A stretch of 64,000 nucleotides of DNA from Thamnidium elegans (taxonomy: Eukaryota; Mucoromycota; Mucoromycetes; Mucorales; Mucoraceae), in contig JAIXMG010000005.1 in NCBI GenBank assembly GCA_025201345.1, positions 1,178,001 to 1,242,000 on the forward strand, in the 5' to 3' direction. The notes beneath the pieces are model-generated. The model saw only the letters and a list, made by a program, of their open reading frames with translations, was not told the origin of the DNA and made no database searches. Positions 1 to 11,333 of the stretch are shown here, piece after piece (positions within the stretch are counted from its first letter, which is position 1; every line of letters starts with the position of its first letter). Made by a program: the position numbers and the translations under genes.

Positions 1-840
1 AAGATCAACGTCATCCTTGGTTTGTTGAATGGGCTTCTAATATTGATATCAACAATATGTATCCATTAGGACACATGATGTACCGTTATTTAGACAAACG
101 TAGTCTCTTTGTAGGAAACTTGCATGTCTCTACTTGTGAAGCGGAATTGAGGGATGCATTTGAAAAATATGGAACAGTCGAAAATGTTTACGTGATTCAC
201 AAAACCTATTCTCAAAGAGCCAAAAGGGTCTTTGCTTTTATAAGATATAACAATGAAAGTGCAGCTACTACAGCTATTGAACATGAGGTATAACCTTAAG
301 TAAAAAAAAAAGAAAAAAGAAAAAGTTCTGGTCTTAAATTGTACATATAATAGAACGGCAAGTTATGGAAAGATAGGATTATTCGAGTATGTTATCGCGA
401 ACACTATTATTCAAGTCCTTATGCATATTCTTCTAATGGCACTACCAACAATCTACCTTATTTCTATAAACAAACATTTGTGACGGAAGTTAAAAAGAGA
501 TTACCACAACAAATAAGCATGGGACCTTATATGTTCATGCCATACAGTGCATATGATCTTTATTACATGGTATATATATGAAACCAAAAAAAAAAAAAAA
601 AGTAGCAGGATGGAAAATAATGATCAATTATGTTTAGGGTATGTCAGTAGAACAGCAGTCATCAATCCCTGCTAGAACTGGAACATTTTATAATACAAAT
701 GGTACACACTAAAAAAAAAATATTTAAGTATATCGTCATTCCATACTAAACCGTATATAGTAAATAATACAGGCTATCATTATAAGCGACCTTATTGTAC
801 TGACTCTTCCATCACCTATTACCCTTATTATTCTGAATAA
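1..840 (+). CDS. RRM-domain RNA-binding protein, 5' end outside window
   Basis: The frame is open from base 3, so the true start lies upstream. Proposed exons are 3-287, 354-569, 638-701 and 773-840, all with GT-AG borders and consistent phase. The first exon holds one RRM: RNP2 is SLFVGNL and RNP1 is RVFAFIRY, with the helix LRDAFEKYGTVENVYV between them. After the RRM the protein becomes rich in Tyr, Ser and Asn and ends with a Tyr-rich tail (YYPYYSE). A role in binding mRNA is inferred from the fold; the RRM context loosely resembles fungal multi-RRM regulators such as Cip2/Mrn1, and further RRMs may lie upstream. Without splicing the frame stops just after base 287, which is why the later exons are easy to miss. 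Confidence 0.8.
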
Positions 841-1996
841 AAAAAAAACCTCGTTTGCTTTGGGGGTAAAGAGTGTATCCTATTTACCGGTTCTTTTTTT
901 TTTTTTTTTTGGTTTATTTATTTATTCAAATTAAAGTCTATTGTCAAATTGATCCCCCTTTCTATCATGGGGTTAATTCAGTCCTTTCGACAGTGAATTT
1001 CGATATATATTTTTTCTTTCTCCTACTACACTACTGGTCATATAAATCCAAGTAACACGAATTATTATATGTACTTCTTTTATATATTATAATCTTTTCT
1101 CTTCCTCTTTCTTTAAACACGTTCTTATTATACTATTATAGTTTCGATCGCGGGCAGAAGTTTTTCAAAAAAAAAAGAAAGAAATGGAAGGTAGTCGGTA
1201 TTGGTCGCGGTACCAATATTCTCCTTTTTTCATCAACCTTTTGAATTACAACACTATACCTACAGAAGCACGTCCAGGGACAGACATGGCATCTTGAAAG
1301 CCGTAATTAAAATTCTACAGTCATAAACTGATCTACAACAGCAACTACACCCCCTCCATTACTTTAGAAGAAAAAAAAAGTAACAAGTTTGGTGCTGGAA
1401 CAGGTTCCGACAGTGGTCCTGGAACCAAAATTTCTTCTTTCTTCACCTATCATATAAGGAGAAACAAATCTTTCAGTTTATACAGGAATAGATTCACCCG
1501 AGGTTTTATTATTCATTCTCTCTCTGTCTTTTTTATATTTATGTTCATTTTGAATTTTAACATTGGCATGAATGCAATACGTCATATTTTTAAGGTTGAA
1601 AGTGCAAGATATATTTCTATTATTATTATGAACAAAAAGTCGTTTATAAAAGTCAAAATTGCTACATAAATAAATTACGGACCCGCAAGTGGATACCGTG
1701 AGTACCGTATTGGAACCAATAAAGGTAATCAAGACATTTTTTTTTGCCTTTTTCGATATTTTTTAACTTTTTGAAGTGAGTTACACTGCAAAAAAGAAAT
1801 TGGTTAAATAACCAAATAGGAAATAGTTTCGCTTTAAAATTTTTTTTTGATCATTGGGCTCCCCCACTTTTTTGCCCCACCCTTTTTTTTTTTTTTTTTT
1901 TTTTAGCTATAAAAATAATGAAAAAAATGACCCTTTTTTTTCTTCTTTTTCTCCTACAATATTCCGACTTTTTCTTCTTCTTCTTCTTCTTAAATA
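841..1996. other. Intergenic, upstream of PAS gene
   Basis: I see no convincing gene here. The stretch has many T and A runs. A 7-bp inverted repeat at 1199-1205 and 1212-1218 (TATTGGT / ACCAATA) places a CCAAT box on each strand. A CT-rich tract at about 1935-1990 directly precedes the PAS gene and is probably its 5' leader. The short frame at 1478-1732 on the minus strand has no coding character. Confidence 0.5.
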
Positions 1997-2989
1997 ATGA
2001 ATCATACAACTACAGATTGCCCTCAAAGATCTATGGCTTGGATAACGATTAACGAACAAGATCAAATATTGAGTGTAACAAAAGAAATGATACAGTTATT
2101 AAATTACGATCCTACCAATCAATATCTGGACAGTATTTGGAAATCTATTGACTCTGATCAATCTTATCTTATCGTCAGTACACTACACTCTTTACGTACA
2201 CTTTGCATCTGCACTCATATTAAAGATAATAATCGTATCTTAATATGTACAGATATTACTGACTTGAACCAAATGTACTCGAAACGTAATCACAATGTCA
2301 CTATTACTCGGCTTACTATGTATGGTACCATCGAAGCTGCATTTCAAAGCCAAGTATTACCAACCTTATCCGTCGGCCAACCCATGATGCGTTATATTCA
2401 TTCAGATGACGTTCAAAATTTTTGTGCCGGTTTAAACGAAGCCAGTAAAGACTCGTGTATTAATACATTTTCAGTTCGTATGGTTGACGATGGCGACGAA
2501 CCTCAATACTCTGAATTTACTGTGATGACAATTGAAGGGGGTCGAAAGATGCTGTGCTTAATTAAACCTTCATTTAACCAGGATGCTATTATTGTGCAAC
2601 AACAATATTACAACAATGTGCTTCGAGAAACAGTGACACAAATCCAATCAAAGTTTTGGTATGCTATTGAAAACGGAATGACTGCTATTGCGCATAGTTT
2701 AGCAGCCAGCTTGGTATTATTTATACAAACTATTTGGCAGCTGTGGTATGATCAAGACAAGACTTGGTCTGGATTGTTCGCCACCTCCTCTGAATACTTG
2801 TTAAGAAGAATAGTAAAGACAACAAAGGAAAGACCGGAAGTTGAAAAGATGTGTCGATTTATGAGTTGGGTTGGCGGTATTTCCCCTTCTACTTCAAGGT
2901 CATTCATTGATACCACGTTAGATCAAACTTCTGAATGGTTAATATCAAAAACTCATATTAATTCAGTTGGTTGTGATACTGTTGTATAA
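1997..2989 (+). CDS. PAS-fold protein, function unknown
   Basis: An intronless 330-residue protein. The N-terminal part (about residues 13-90, MAWITINEQDQILSV then LNYDP) and a second block (about 100-190, ending in GGRKMLCLIKP) look like two PAS domains; the segment IHSDDVQNFCAGLNEA is typical of the PAS core preceding the beta sheet. No DNA-binding domain, kinase or GATA zinc finger follows, unlike WC-1-type photoreceptors, and I see no LOV cysteine motif (NCRFLQ), so it is unlikely to be a blue-light LOV sensor. The C-terminal third is helical and Trp-rich (about residues 225-260). The family is probably a stand-alone PAS sensor or adaptor; partner unknown. A CT-rich leader sits just upstream. 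Confidence 0.6.
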   Translation: MNHTTTDCPQRSMAWITINEQDQILSVTKEMIQLLNYDPTNQYLDSIWKSIDSDQSYLIVSTLHSLRTLCICTHIKDNNRILICTDITDLNQMYSKRNHNVTITRLTMYGTIEAAFQSQVLPTLSVGQPMMRYIHSDDVQNFCAGLNEASKDSCINTFSVRMVDDGDEPQYSEFTVMTIEGGRKMLCLIKPSFNQDAIIVQQQYYNNVLRETVTQIQSKFWYAIENGMTAIAHSLAASLVLFIQTIWQLWYDQDKTWSGLFATSSEYLLRRIVKTTKERPEVEKMCRFMSWVGGISPSTSRSFIDTTLDQTSEWLISKTHINSVGCDTVV

Positions 2990-3188
2990 ACTATATACAC
3001 ATACACATATATACCCTCCCCTTTTTTTTTCTGCTTGTACATATTTTCCACTTTTTCTATTCCCCCCTTCTTATTTCTTTTTTTTTTTAATTGCATACTT
3101 GTTTGTACAACTCATACACATAGATTAATTATATAATTTGTAAATAATAAATAACCTGTTTTTACGTAATTTTTTCTTTATTTAATAT

Positions 3189-4343
3189 TTAAAATCGACC
3201 ACCACGCTAAATAAAATAGTTTAGTTTACACTGTACAAAAAATAAATAAATTTCCTTACGTTCGCAAGTGCGCTGATCATACTCTTTGCTCCAAATGTCA
3301 ACATTGTACCCAACTAACAAATAATAAGTAACCACACACTTTTTTTTTTTTTAAATTTTATGCAACACTTACTTGATGTGTAGAAGATCCAATCCAAGCA
3401 GCTTCATTTATTCTTCTTTCTAAAAATCTTTCGGTCTCGGTATAATTAGGGGAAACATCCTGTGTCATAAAGATATCAGCTGCACTGTAGATAACGGCTA
3501 AAGATGCACGTTTCGTATACCAGTTCATCTTTTAATTTTGAGAAAATTTAGTATATATATAGTATGTAGTGTGTCATTATTAAAACTTTACGTCAGCGCT
3601 CTTATCACCTGCATAATACCAGATATCATCTGCAATATCTCCCAAGTGTTTCAATGACATGTTGACATTACTTGGTTGCGCCATAACAGCAAGTGCCTAT
3701 TTTTTTTTATTAGTAATCCCTCCCCTTTTCTATTTTTTTTTTTTTTTTTTTTTTATATGTATACCTCTGGCCACTTTTGAATATAAGGTTTATTCATATC
3801 TAATCGAAGTGCTGTCAATACTTTAACTCTTTCATTCATAGGCAAACTAAAAAAAAAAAAAAAATTCAATATATCATGCAATTTTTTAAAAAAATAAATA
3901 AATTGCTTGTTTTACTTTTTTAATTCTTCCTTCTTTTCATTTATCAACTCAACAAACAATTCACGAGAATAAGCTAAATGAGCATCGATCAAGCCAGATA
4001 CACCGCCTGGAAATACACCGTGTGCAACAGAAGGGTACCCAAGTGACTTGGCTCCCTGCATTAAACTTTCCATAGTCCAGCCGTATTGTGCAACAAATGG
4101 CATAGTAGCCTTTAAAATTTCTACACGAGGATCTTCTTCTTTAGCTTCCATAACAGGTCTATTTTATATGTTTTAGTATCTTTTATCAATACAGTATACC
4201 AAGTCTTACGTAGTAGAGGAAGTAGTAGAAGCAAGTTTACGGGTTTGGTAAGCAGGTACTAAACGTGCTGTGCTACGAATAGCAGAAGGACGAACAATAG
4301 AGATACGAAGTGCCTTTACAATAAGAGGTCGAAGTGCTGACAT
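3189..4343 (-). CDS. COQ9: Ubiquinone biosynthesis protein COQ9, mitochondrial
   Basis: Seven exons: 4343-4210, 4158-3916, 3846-3765, 3696-3592, 3528-3373, 3313-3260 and 3206-3189; they sum to 263 codons plus stop. The first exon is a basic, Ser/Arg-rich presequence. The second carries the COQ9 start signature (VEILKATMPFVAQYGWTMES, then SLGYPSVAHGVF). The core signature is WYYAGDKSADMNWYTKRASL followed by Tyr-Ser-Ala-Ala-Asp-Ile-Phe-Met and QDVSPNYTETERFLERRI. COQ9 is a lipid-binding partner of the COQ7 hydroxylase in the CoQ synthome on the matrix face of the inner membrane. The last intron (3259-3207) is my choice; without it the frame would end slightly earlier at 3221. The gene shares a divergent 464-bp promoter with eL18. 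Confidence 0.9.
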
Positions 4344-4807
4344 TTTTTGTTGTTAAAGGTAGAACAAAGAGAAGAAAAAAAAACAAAAATACCAAAACAA
4401 AAACAATTTATCACCTCATGGTGACTGCTTGAGGAAACCATAGTTATCATGGTTTATTCCCCCCAGCTATCATTTTTTTTTTTTTAATTACAAGATTATA
4501 TTAGAATTTCAAATGTACGTTTATTTTTATTTATTATAAGAAAATGCATGCAATTCTTAAACTATATGTACGGTATAACTCTCTCCTCAGTTTACCTTTT
4601 TGACAAAACTTTCATGTCCCTTGGCCCTGTCTCAAAAAAAAAAAAGAGATTAGAAACCCGCTTTCCTTCGGACCGGAAACAGATTACTTTCGGCTCGGCG
4701 CTATCGGATGCTGTAAACCAGAAACATCCCAATTCGCATTACATCAACAATAAAAGATTCTCTCTTCTTGGACAACAGCCTAACGACCGGTTGCTAGATA
4801 TTTAAAA
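4344..4807. promoter_or_regulatory. Divergent promoter, COQ9 / eL18
   Basis: These 464 bp separate the two start codons, and no gene lies between. An imperfect dyad (AAACCAT at 4435-4441, ATGGTTT at 4449-4455) and poly-T/A tracts (4472-4484, 4634-4645) are visible. The frame at 4548-4805 is probably fortuitous, since the real eL18 start follows directly at 4808. Confidence 0.45.
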
Positions 4808-5713
4808 ATGGTAAACACCTATAAAAAAAACACTATACGGATGGAACGAAAAAAAAAAAAAAAAAAAAAAAAAAGATCGATACAAAAAAAAAAAAATGAA
4901 AGAGATATAGATGGATGGATATTTTATTTTTTTTTAAAAAAAAAAGCGAAAAAACAAAAGAAGGGGAGAAAAGAGGGGAGGACAAGAGAAGAGAGCGCGG
5001 AAAGAAATATTAAAAAAAAAAAAAAAAAAAAGGGCGCGCATAAGTTTATAAGAAACAACAAAAACTAAAACGATATGAATCTTTTTTTGTAGGGTATTGA
5101 TCTTAAGAACCATCACGTTAAGAACTCTAACCGTACTTCTCCCAAGTCTGAGAACGTCTACTTGGCCTTGCTCGTCAAGGTAAAAAAAAAAAAAAAAATA
5201 TTAGCTCCGAGATTTCGCCTCCAGACTTTCTAAAAAAAAAAAACCTTTCTTACATAGTTGTACCGTTTCCTCGCTCGTCGTACTGATGCCAACTTCAACA
5301 AGGTTGTCTTGAAGCGTCTCTTTATGTCTCGCGTCAACCGTCCTCCCGTTACCGTTTCTCGTATTGTCAAGAACGCCAAGGGCGCCAACACTGTTGTTGT
5401 TGTCGGTACCGTTACTGACGATTCTCGTCTCTTGGACCTCCCCAAGCTCTCTGTTGCTGCTCTTCACTTCACCAAGACCGCCAAGGCTCGTATCTTGAAG
5501 GCCGGTGGTGAGTGTTTGACCTTGGATCAATTGGCTCTCCGTGCCCCCACTGGTGCCAACACCATCCTTGTCCGTGGTGCCAAGAACTCTCGTGAGTCCG
5601 TTAAGCATTTCGGTATGGGTCCCCATAAGAACAAGAAGCCCTTCGTTCGTTCCAAGGGTAGAAAGTTCGAAAAGGCTCGTGGTAAGCGTGCTTCTCGTGG
5701 TTTCAAGGTTTAA
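4808..5713 (+). CDS. RPL18: 60S ribosomal protein eL18 (L18)
   Basis: Exons are 4808-4810, 5093-5179 and 5258-5713, giving 181 residues, close to the usual 183-188. The mature N-terminus [10 protein letters not shown] starts at 5093, directly after an acceptor (TTTTTGTAG), so the initiator ATG must come from upstream. The only good candidate is ATG followed at once by a donor (GTAAAC) at 4808-4813, making the first coding exon exactly three bases. The rest is textbook eL18: [32 protein letters not shown], and the C-terminal [20 protein letters not shown]. Codons are strongly biased to C-ending forms (AAC, GTC, AAG), unlike its neighbours, as expected for a highly expressed gene. Intron 1 (4811-5092) holds a long purine-rich tract. 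The gene is convergent with TOM70. Confidence 0.93.
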
Positions 5714-5786
5714 AGGAAATCCTATCTTTTTTTTCTCTTCGATCATTAAACCAATTTTTTTTTTTTTTTTTTTTTTCAAAACAAAA

Positions 5787-5905
5787 AACGAGCGTGTATT
5801 GGATTTGTATATATGAGTGTAATTGGATTTATATACAGTTTTTTTTTTAGATACGAGCGTATATATACAGTTGGTAGATTACGAGTGTATTTGGGTTTAT
5901 ATATA
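5787..5905. repeat. Degenerate tandem repeat, eL18/TOM70 tail-to-tail gap
   Basis: Between the converging stops of eL18 and TOM70 a motif close to ACGAGTGTATTTGGATTTAT recurs about four times (near 5788, 5814, 5851 and 5881) with TATATA ends. It lies in the 3' region where both genes should be terminated, and could be 3'-UTR sequence expanded by slippage. The rest of 5714-6009 is T-rich. Confidence 0.55.
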
Positions 5906-6009
5906 AATATTTTTTTTTTGTAGGATTTTTATTTTCAATAATATACATTGTTAAGCAAAAAAGAAAAAAAGGTGTTGCTGTGTAAGAAAAAAGGGAACTC
6001 TTTTTTTTT

Positions 6010-8245
6010 TTAACCTCTCAATGCCTTCAACTTGGCAGCAGCATCAGGGAAATCCTTTGCGAAACGAGTTTGGGTCTTTGTAGCTTCAACATAAGAGATG
6101 GCGTGCTCAAGTTCAGCTTCAGTTCTAGCCAAATTGATGGCCATTTCGTAGTACTTGAGAGCCTCCTCAGGCTTACCTTGCTCAAGCAAGATTTGAGCAA
6201 GAGAAGCAACAGCGGCATCACAAGCAGGATCAACCTCTAAAGCGCTCTTACATAATTGAATAGCTTCTTCAGTGTTGCCTAAAACTTGGTACATTAACAT
6301 TGCCTTGTTGATATAAGGAAGAGGGTTCTTGGGGTCCAAGGTCATGGCCTTTCCAAACATATCGATAGCCTCAGGCAATTTTTGTTGGTCGACCAAAAGC
6401 TCACCGTAGTAGTTGTGAACATCAGTGCTGTCGGCGAATTTCTTCAATGTGTTGTTAAAGGTGTTCATTGAAGAAGAAATGGATCCAAGCTTGTATTGCA
6501 CAACACCCAATTGGATGTGGGCGTATACAAAGGAATCGTCTAATTTGATGCTTTCGGTATAATCTTTAGCTGCTGCGTCGTAGTTTCCGCTAATGTAGTT
6601 GACTTGACCTCTGTGGTAATAAATGTCAGGATCACTAGGGTTAATTGCAACTGCGTCTTCGAATTGCTTGAAAGTAGTTTCGACATCACCTGTACATTTA
6701 TGCATTATTAATATATGCATACATTTACGCGCACAAATTAGTTTTTTTTTTTACCTCTTTCCATATAGATACTAGAACGCTTAATATAACTTTGAACGTA
6801 CTTGGGATCAGCTTCAATAGCCTTGTTGAAATAATCTAAAGCTTCAGCAGTGTTTCCCTTTAAGAATGCAAATGTACCCATCAAGTTCATAGCGTAGGCT
6901 TGGTAAGCACGAGAACATCCTAATTCAGCAGCCTTTTCACAAGCTTCTAATGCTTCCTCATACTTCTTTTCAGCAATGAAACGGTAAGCCTTGGCATAAT
7001 ATGCGTCACCGGTTTCCTCATCAGGAATACCAGCTAAATCTTGAACAACTGTATGTATAATTCAAATTAGTCTTTTTTTTTTTGCTTTTTTTTTTGTGTA
7101 TGTACGTTACCAGGACGGAATGAGTCAAGATAAGCATTGACGAAAGTAGGAGAAGGCAAACGAGGCTTCTTTGTCTACAGACACACACATAAAAAAAAAA
7201 CAACCTGAATAAGTTTTTTTGATACTTTCTCTCTCTCTACACTCTGCTTTTTTTTTAAATACAAACCTTCATAATTTCCTTTGCTCTGTTTTCAGAAACA
7301 AGTTTCAAAACACGTTCCATAGCCTTACTGGCAGCGTCGTTCTTGAAAGCATCGAGAATACAGACACAAGTAAAATCTAAAATAACCATCAATTACCCCC
7401 CCTACACACTTTAAAATATATATATTTTTTTTACCGTAAAGAGAGTTTTCTAAATCACCCTTCTTTTCCAAAGCATGAGCACGTCTGTTCAAAGCCTTGA
7501 CGTAAACAGGGTCTAACTTGAGAGCTGAATTACAATCTTCAATCACACGGTCGTTGTAGCCCAAGTTGGCGTAACAAGCAGCACGGTTGGAGTAAAAGAT
7601 AGGATCGGCCTTATATTGGAGTGCTAAAGTGTATAATTCGGCGGCTTCTTCGTAACTCTTTGCGCTGAATTTAGCGTTACCCTTTGTTTTGAGGGATTGA
7701 GCGGCTTCAGCACGTTTCTAATGATAATACGTATAAGCATTTTTTTTCCTCTCTATTATTAATTATTTTTTGCTTTACCTCGTTACTTAAGTCGGCAATT
7801 TCAGCTTCTGTTAAAGTAGTGAAATCAAGTGCGGGACTAGCAGTTTCAGTAGTAGTGGTGGAGGTAGTGGTAGTAGTGGTAGTTTCTTCAACAGGGGTAG
7901 ATTCTGTTTTGGTGGTAGTAGATTCAACTGATCTCTTAGCAACTAAAAGAAATAAAAAAATACGTCATAACAATAAGTTAGAAAACTGTGTTCTCCTCCC
8001 CTCCTCTTTTTTTTTATGCTAAAATAAAATTAAAAGTGTATTATTTTACCAGGTTCTTTCTTAGACTCAGGTTTCTTCTTTTCTTTCTTACTGACACCAC
8101 CGGCAGAGATATAATAAGCACCAGCACCTGCAAGGGTCAAACCAGCGGCGACAGCACAATAAAACTTCCAGTCTTTATCTTCAAAGAACTTCTTAAGCTT
8201 ATCGGATGTATTGGTTTCAACAACCTTACTACTAGCGGGTGCCAT
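6010..8245 (-). CDS. TOM70: Mitochondrial import receptor TOM70
   Basis: Seven exons: 8245-8050, 7942-7779, 7717-7435, 7376-7267, 7174-7111, 7048-6755 and 6689-6010; they sum to 596 residues, the family's usual length. An N-terminal transmembrane anchor (about residues 27-50, FYCAVAAGLTLAGAGAYYIS) is followed by a Lys-rich stretch and a Thr/Ser linker, then TPR arrays. The clamp TPRs start at KGNAKFSAKSYEEAAELYT, and the C-terminal TPRs include NPSDPDIYYHRGQVNYISGN and DPKNPLPYINKAM. Tom70 sits in the outer membrane and receives Hsp70/Hsp90-bound preproteins such as metabolite carriers. The architecture (anchor, clamp, core TPRs) matches the family throughout. It is the largest of the mitochondrial genes here; a probable TOM6 lies at 29752. 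Confidence 0.93.
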
Positions 8246-8872
8246 TTTTTATAATAAAAAAAGATATGTGTAAAAGAAAAAAAAAGAAAAATGTATTTTT
8301 TGTTTTTTTAAAATTATTTCTATACCCCCCAGTCTCCCCTCCCCTAAAAAAAAAAAAAAGAAGCCGAAAGAAAGTTTTTAAAACTACGCGTATGAAAAAA
8401 AGAAAAACCATGACGTAAATTAACTCTTTTTGAACGCGCCCTTTTTTATAGTGGATTAAGACTTTATTCTTTTTCGTAGTGCTGTCATCACTCTTTTTTT
8501 GCATATTGGTTTTTATATTACCCGCAGTTTTTTAATTTCAGCGCCTAAAAGCATGTTCATTTATCACAAGCAATTTTTTTTTCTATCATGACTGGTTTTA
8601 TATTAGCGAAACGATAACAATAGAAAGAAGCTCTATTAGTAATAACAATCAATTGAGTCAAACCAATTGACTAGCAGCTATGCGAAAGTAGACACATTAA
8701 CTTTAGAAAACGATTTAGCGTTATAACAAAAAAAAGGAACCATGACATTTTGGCCTATGATTAATATAGTCGTATATCATAGAAAAAGTTTTTTTCTTTT
8801 TTAAATATATTTTTTATTAAGGTCTCTCTCCTCCCCCCCCCCCTTTAATTTGTGGGGTAATTTGTTGCAGTT
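8246..8872. other. Intergenic, TOM70 upstream region
   Basis: The stretch holds the TOM70 promoter and the 3' region of the glycosyltransferase gene. It contains A/T runs, a C-run at 8831-8843, and no frame with coding character. Confidence 0.5.
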
Positions 8873-9243
8873 TTAATTTAAAATGGTTTTTGTAATTCTT
8901 CCCCAATTACCTGTACGAATTTGAGGCCTAACAAAGGGAGCAGCAGCATCATTGGATTGAATAAGTGGATCATTTGCATGCCAGTAATTAGTTATAAAAT
9001 CAGTAATGCATTGAGACCGAGCGGGCATATGTGCTGCATTAGTACTGATACCCTTTTTAAGACCAAAGTCTTCCATGCTTTTCTGAGTGCGAACATAGGT
9101 TGGTCCTGCTCCGCTTAAACCGGCTGCCATCATTGCAAATCCTAAATCCTCGCAGTTTAACTGACTGTCAACTGAAGCGTGCAAGTCTGGTTCTAAAAGG
9201 CTATTGTTGAGTTAATGTTTAGCTTTTTGTTCTTTTTGTAGAA

Positions 9244-9277
<34 letters not shown>

Positions 9278-10803
9278 AAGTATAGCTAAATAGATAATCT
9301 GATCGGATAAACATGCTTTTGGTCAAGATGATTGAGTAAGGCGCTTTACCAACTACACGGTAAGTTGCTTCATGTGTTTCTGGACTATATGTATGTGATC
9401 GAGGGAAATGACCTACTACACTATCTTTACGTGATTGCCAAGCCTAATAATATTTTAAGTCATTGACTTTTTTTTTTTTTTTTTCTCTAAAAAAACACTT
9501 ACAGAAAAAGTAAACTCTAAATCTTCTAAATCGATATAAATGTCATCGTCCATAATATAAACAGCCTCAGTTTGTAATTCCTCTGTAGGATTAAATCGAT
9601 TATTTAAAGAATCAAAAGCCTGACTTAGAACCTTGACTCGATAGTAATCACTTTCTTCAATTTCGTTATAGAGCGTATCAGGAACCGATAACTTGGGATT
9701 GTGCCAAGTGACAAAGACAGTATGTATCTTGTTAGACTTTAGCAGGTGTCGAATAAGCAGGGATAAGTGTTGAATACGTTCCGGGTTATATGTACTAAGC
9801 ATGACGGAGAATTGATCTTTGACAGCAAAGTGTCGGATATCAGTGATTGCATCTAAATAAGAATCACAAACAGTACGCTGTCTTGCTTCATTTTTCCATT
9901 CAGAATCTATACAAAATAAAATAAATTAATTTATATTTTGGGACTTGGCAAAATAAAGATCTACCACATACGAGGCTGAAACAGGTGTCTAACATCATTA
10001 CTGATGCTACGCCATTTATAAAAGGAAATAGGGTCGTAATACTTGATCCAATCAGCATCACCATAACTATGGAAATTCCATGGTTTCATGGGTCCATTAA
10101 AAACAAGGGCATTCTAAAAATAATATGGTTTTTAGGAATTTATATAATTTCTTAAAAATAAAAACTAACCTTGCGCACGGTATTAATAGGCAAACGTAAT
10201 TTGTAGTCAATCAGAGGCAAAGTCTCTAGTAAGTCTGTAAACGATGTATTATGCGTCTTTCTGTATTCGTGTACAAGTAGTTCAAATGATTTTGGGGTTG
10301 GCTCTAAAACAAAGAGTGGGATATCAAAGTTACGAGTGATAATGGCTGAACCAGATGGAATATTGATTAACTGATCGACATCCTAAGCAATTAATTTTTT
10401 TTTAGTTGTGCTTTGCATTATCGCATTATGACATATTTACATTTTCAAACACAATATCGGGACTAAAATATACGATTTTTTGGTAACCGAGTAAAGCCCA
10501 AAGATTAAGCATTGTATGGTCGCAAGTATTTGTACTAGATTTTAAGCCTGTGGGGAATGATGTCTGCACACACTCATCATAAGTAAAATATTGTTTATCT
10601 GTGTGATTTCTTACTTACTCGGATAACGTGCACGCCAAGTTTTTCCAGTCGCTGAATATCCTCTTGTTGGAATTGGATAGATTCGGGAAGTAGCACAACA
10701 ATGTCCGTTTTGGATGTAGGCTTTAATGCAAAGGCTGTGTTTAATGAATGGATAGATACCATGGTAGCTTCCATCTGAAATGAACATATTAGTTAGCATT
10801 TTG

Positions 10804-10837
<34 letters not shown>

Positions 10838-11044
10838 AGTAATTTATTTTACCATATCGTGATTGCAAAGTACAGTGGCGAATGCTTTCTTTTTATCGAA
10901 TAAACTGAAAAATGGTGTATTGCTTTTAGAAGGTTGTTGAATTACTGATCCAGATATTCTGAACGATGGGTATATAGTGAATATTAATATACAGCAGACC
11001 GCTGATAATAATGTTAGTATGTAAAATCGTCTATTCATGATCAT
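8873..11044 (-). CDS. Two-domain glycosyltransferase, GT8-like plus GT64 (exostosin C-terminal type)
   Basis: Eight exons: 11044-10853, 10774-10619, 10563-10441, 10382-10170, 10113-9972, 9906-9503, 9443-9277 and 9200-8873, giving 574 residues. Residues 1-30 form a type II signal anchor (RRFYILTLLSAVCCILIFTI). Residues about 52-250 resemble GT8/glycogenin: FATVLCNHDM, then MVSIHSLNTAFALKPTSKTD and IVVLLPE, then MLNLWALLGYQKIVYF. Where glycogenins have a DxD motif, this one reads SPDIVFEND. Residues about 310-574 resemble GT64: VMLSTYNPERIQHLSLLIRH, the metal motif YIMDDDIYID near residue 390, a CEDLGFAMM motif, and a C-terminal ARSQCITDF. The luminal Golgi location is inferred from the anchor. 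GT64 in animals builds heparan-type chains; Mucorales walls carry glucuronic-acid polymers, so wall or glycoprotein glycan synthesis is a plausible but unproven role. A (TG)n microsatellite lies in intron 1 (about 10806-10836). Confidence 0.8.
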
Positions 11045-11296
11045 GAAAAAAAAAAAGAGAGAGATAGAGATAGAAGAAAGCATTTTTTTTTTTAAAGAAA
11101 CAAGTGAAGGTTAAATAGAAACATTTTTACTGGTCACGATCGTATTTTGAAAGCCAGTTTTTTTTGTTGTTGTTTTTGGAGCCATATATTAAGTCAAAAA
11201 AAAAAAAAACCTTGCAATGTATTCCAACTGTTGGAATACTTACTTTTATATGTATATATAGTACTAGCGACGAGATTGAATAGTGGCATATATTTC

Positions 11297-11333
<37 letters not shown>

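Noticed and set aside
4548..5068. Plus-strand frames in the eL18 promoter and first intron
   Set aside because: Low-complexity Lys-rich reading of A/G tracts; the region is explained by the promoter and intron 1 of eL18.
5201..5779. 192-residue minus-strand frame
   Set aside because: It is the antisense of the eL18 coding exon, where strong codon bias keeps the opposite strand free of stops.
10806..10836. (TG)n tract as a regulatory element
   Set aside because: Simple repeat inside an intron; nothing shows regulation.
10611..10868. Minus-strand frame with a Thr-His run
   Set aside because: The Thr-His run is the (TG)n microsatellite in intron 1 of the glycosyltransferase; the second exon is read in a different frame.
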